The position numbers and the translations under genes are program-made. Below the pieces are notes generated by a model. The model saw nothing but the letters and a program-made list of their open reading frames with translations. It ran no database searches and had not been told where the DNA came from. DNA of 32,133 nt, taken from Planctomycetota bacterium. GTDB taxonomy: Bacteria; Planctomycetota; Phycisphaerae; Sedimentisphaerales; Anaerobacaceae. Below, piece after piece: positions 31,253 through 32,133 of this stretch; positions within the stretch are counted from its first letter, which is position 1; each line of letters starts with the position of its first letter. Location: positions 1 to 32,133 of the forward strand of contig JAAYBA010000092.1 of NCBI GenBank assembly GCA_012719085.1. Direction: 5' to 3'.

Positions 31253-32133
31253 ATGCGAAACATCAGCCGAACAATGCCTGTGATCGCCGTCATTCTCTCG
31301 ATAGTTGTCTGTGGAGCCTGGAGCGATCTTTCAAGGGCTCAGGACATCCCGCTGCCGGAGCATCCCCGGCCGGACTTTGAGCGGCCGCTGTGGATCAACC
31401 TGAACGGCCCGTGGCAGTTCCGTTTCGACAAGGAGGACGCGGGGCTGGCGGGCAACTGGTCGTCCGGCAAGACGGAGTTTCCGCTGTCGATCAACGTGCC
31501 GTTCCCGTGGGGCTCGGAGCTGTCCGGCGTCGAGGACCAGGCCGACATCGCGTGGTACAAGCGGACGATCCGCGTACCGGCCGACTGGAAGGGAAGCCGC
31601 GTCTTCGTCGTGGTCGGCGCCTGCGACTGGCTGACGACCGGCTGGCTCGACGGCCAGAAGGTCGGCAGCTTCCAGGGCGGGTACACGCCGTTCGAGTTCG
31701 AGTTGACCGACCATATCAAGTGGGACCGGGACCAAACCCTCGCGCTGCGCGTCGACGACACGCCGCATCCGTTCAAGCTCGAAGGCAAGCAGGGCTACGG
31801 CCCGGCCAAGGGCATCTGGCAGACGATCTATCTGGAGGCCCGGCCCAAGGTCGCGCTGGAAACCGTGCACTTCCTGCCGGACATCGACGCCGGCAAGGTC
31901 ACCGTCAAGGCCACGCTGAACCAGGCGGCGCCCGACGCGATGCGTCTGGCGATCCAGTTCAAGTCCGAAGATCGCCCCGCAGGCGCCGCACAGACGACCG
32001 TCGCCAAGGGACGCCAGGAAATCGAGTTCGACGTGCCCATCAAACCGATGCGGCTCTGGTCGCTCGAAGATCCGTACCTCTACGAGGTCAAGGCCGTCCT
32101 GTCGGGCCAGGGGGCCGAAGACGTCGTCTCGAC
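31253..32133 (+). CDS. Glycoside hydrolase family 2-like protein, N-terminal part (truncated by window edge)
   Basis: MRNISRTMPVIAVILSIVVCGAWSDLSRAQD signal; PRPDFERPLWINLNGPWQFRFDKEDAG, INVPFPWGSELSGV, AWYKRTIRVPADWKGSRVFVVVGACDWLTTGWLDGQKVGSFQGGYTPFEFELT. No stop in window, so absent from ORF track. Confidence 0.92.
   Translation, partial: MRNISRTMPVIAVILSIVVCGAWSDLSRAQDIPLPEHPRPDFERPLWINLNGPWQFRFDKEDAGLAGNWSSGKTEFPLSINVPFPWGSELSGVEDQADIAWYKRTIRVPADWKGSRVFVVVGACDWLTTGWLDGQKVGSFQGGYTPFEFELTDHIKWDRDQTLALRVDDTPHPFKLEGKQGYGPAKGIWQTIYLEARPKVALETVHFLPDIDAGKVTVKATLNQAAPDAMRLAIQFKSEDRPAGAAQTTVAKGRQEIEFDVPIKPMRLWSLEDPYLYEVKAVLSGQGAEDVVS

Noticed and set aside
1-32133. CRISPR array, tRNA/rRNA, integron or complete IS
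   Set aside because: No regular direct repeats with spacers, no tRNA-like cloverleaf noticed, and no transposase or RAYT ORF in the track.

Overview
High-GC bacterial window that reads like a Planctomycetota/Phycisphaerae-type genome: Tat-signal sugar isomerases and oxidoreductases, TYYWRIDEVN-type secreted modules, a CotH/lamin-tail giant protein and a PQQ-propeller protein. This lineage call is inference. About 20 genes are supportable, mostly carbohydrate catabolism, envelope and secreted proteins: a TIM-barrel/ceramidase-like fusion, Gfo/Idh/MocA, LacI, DinB, two further Tat sugar-isomerase-like proteins, an OLD-like ATPase, CotH, MntP, metallophosphoesterase, phosphomannomutase, SPOR protein, Lgt-like, PQQ, sugar MFS, FAH-family, MarC and GH2. 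No rRNA, tRNA, CRISPR array or complete transposon was seen. Most interesting: (1) GTAG-footed REP-like palindromes, as a head-to-head intergenic pair and as two copies inside coding sequences of unrelated proteins, both read as the peptide ATHASPL; (2) an undescribed three-way-junction RNA candidate (22360-22449) behind a plausible promoter; (3) a perfect 15-bp hairpin containing the start codon of an Lgt-like gene; (4) an in-frame fusion of a Tat-exported TIM barrel with a neutral-ceramidase-like domain, missing from the ORF track because it runs off the window; (5) an OLD-like ATPase with eroded catalytic motifs that also carries one REP insertion. All calls are by eye, with no database search.
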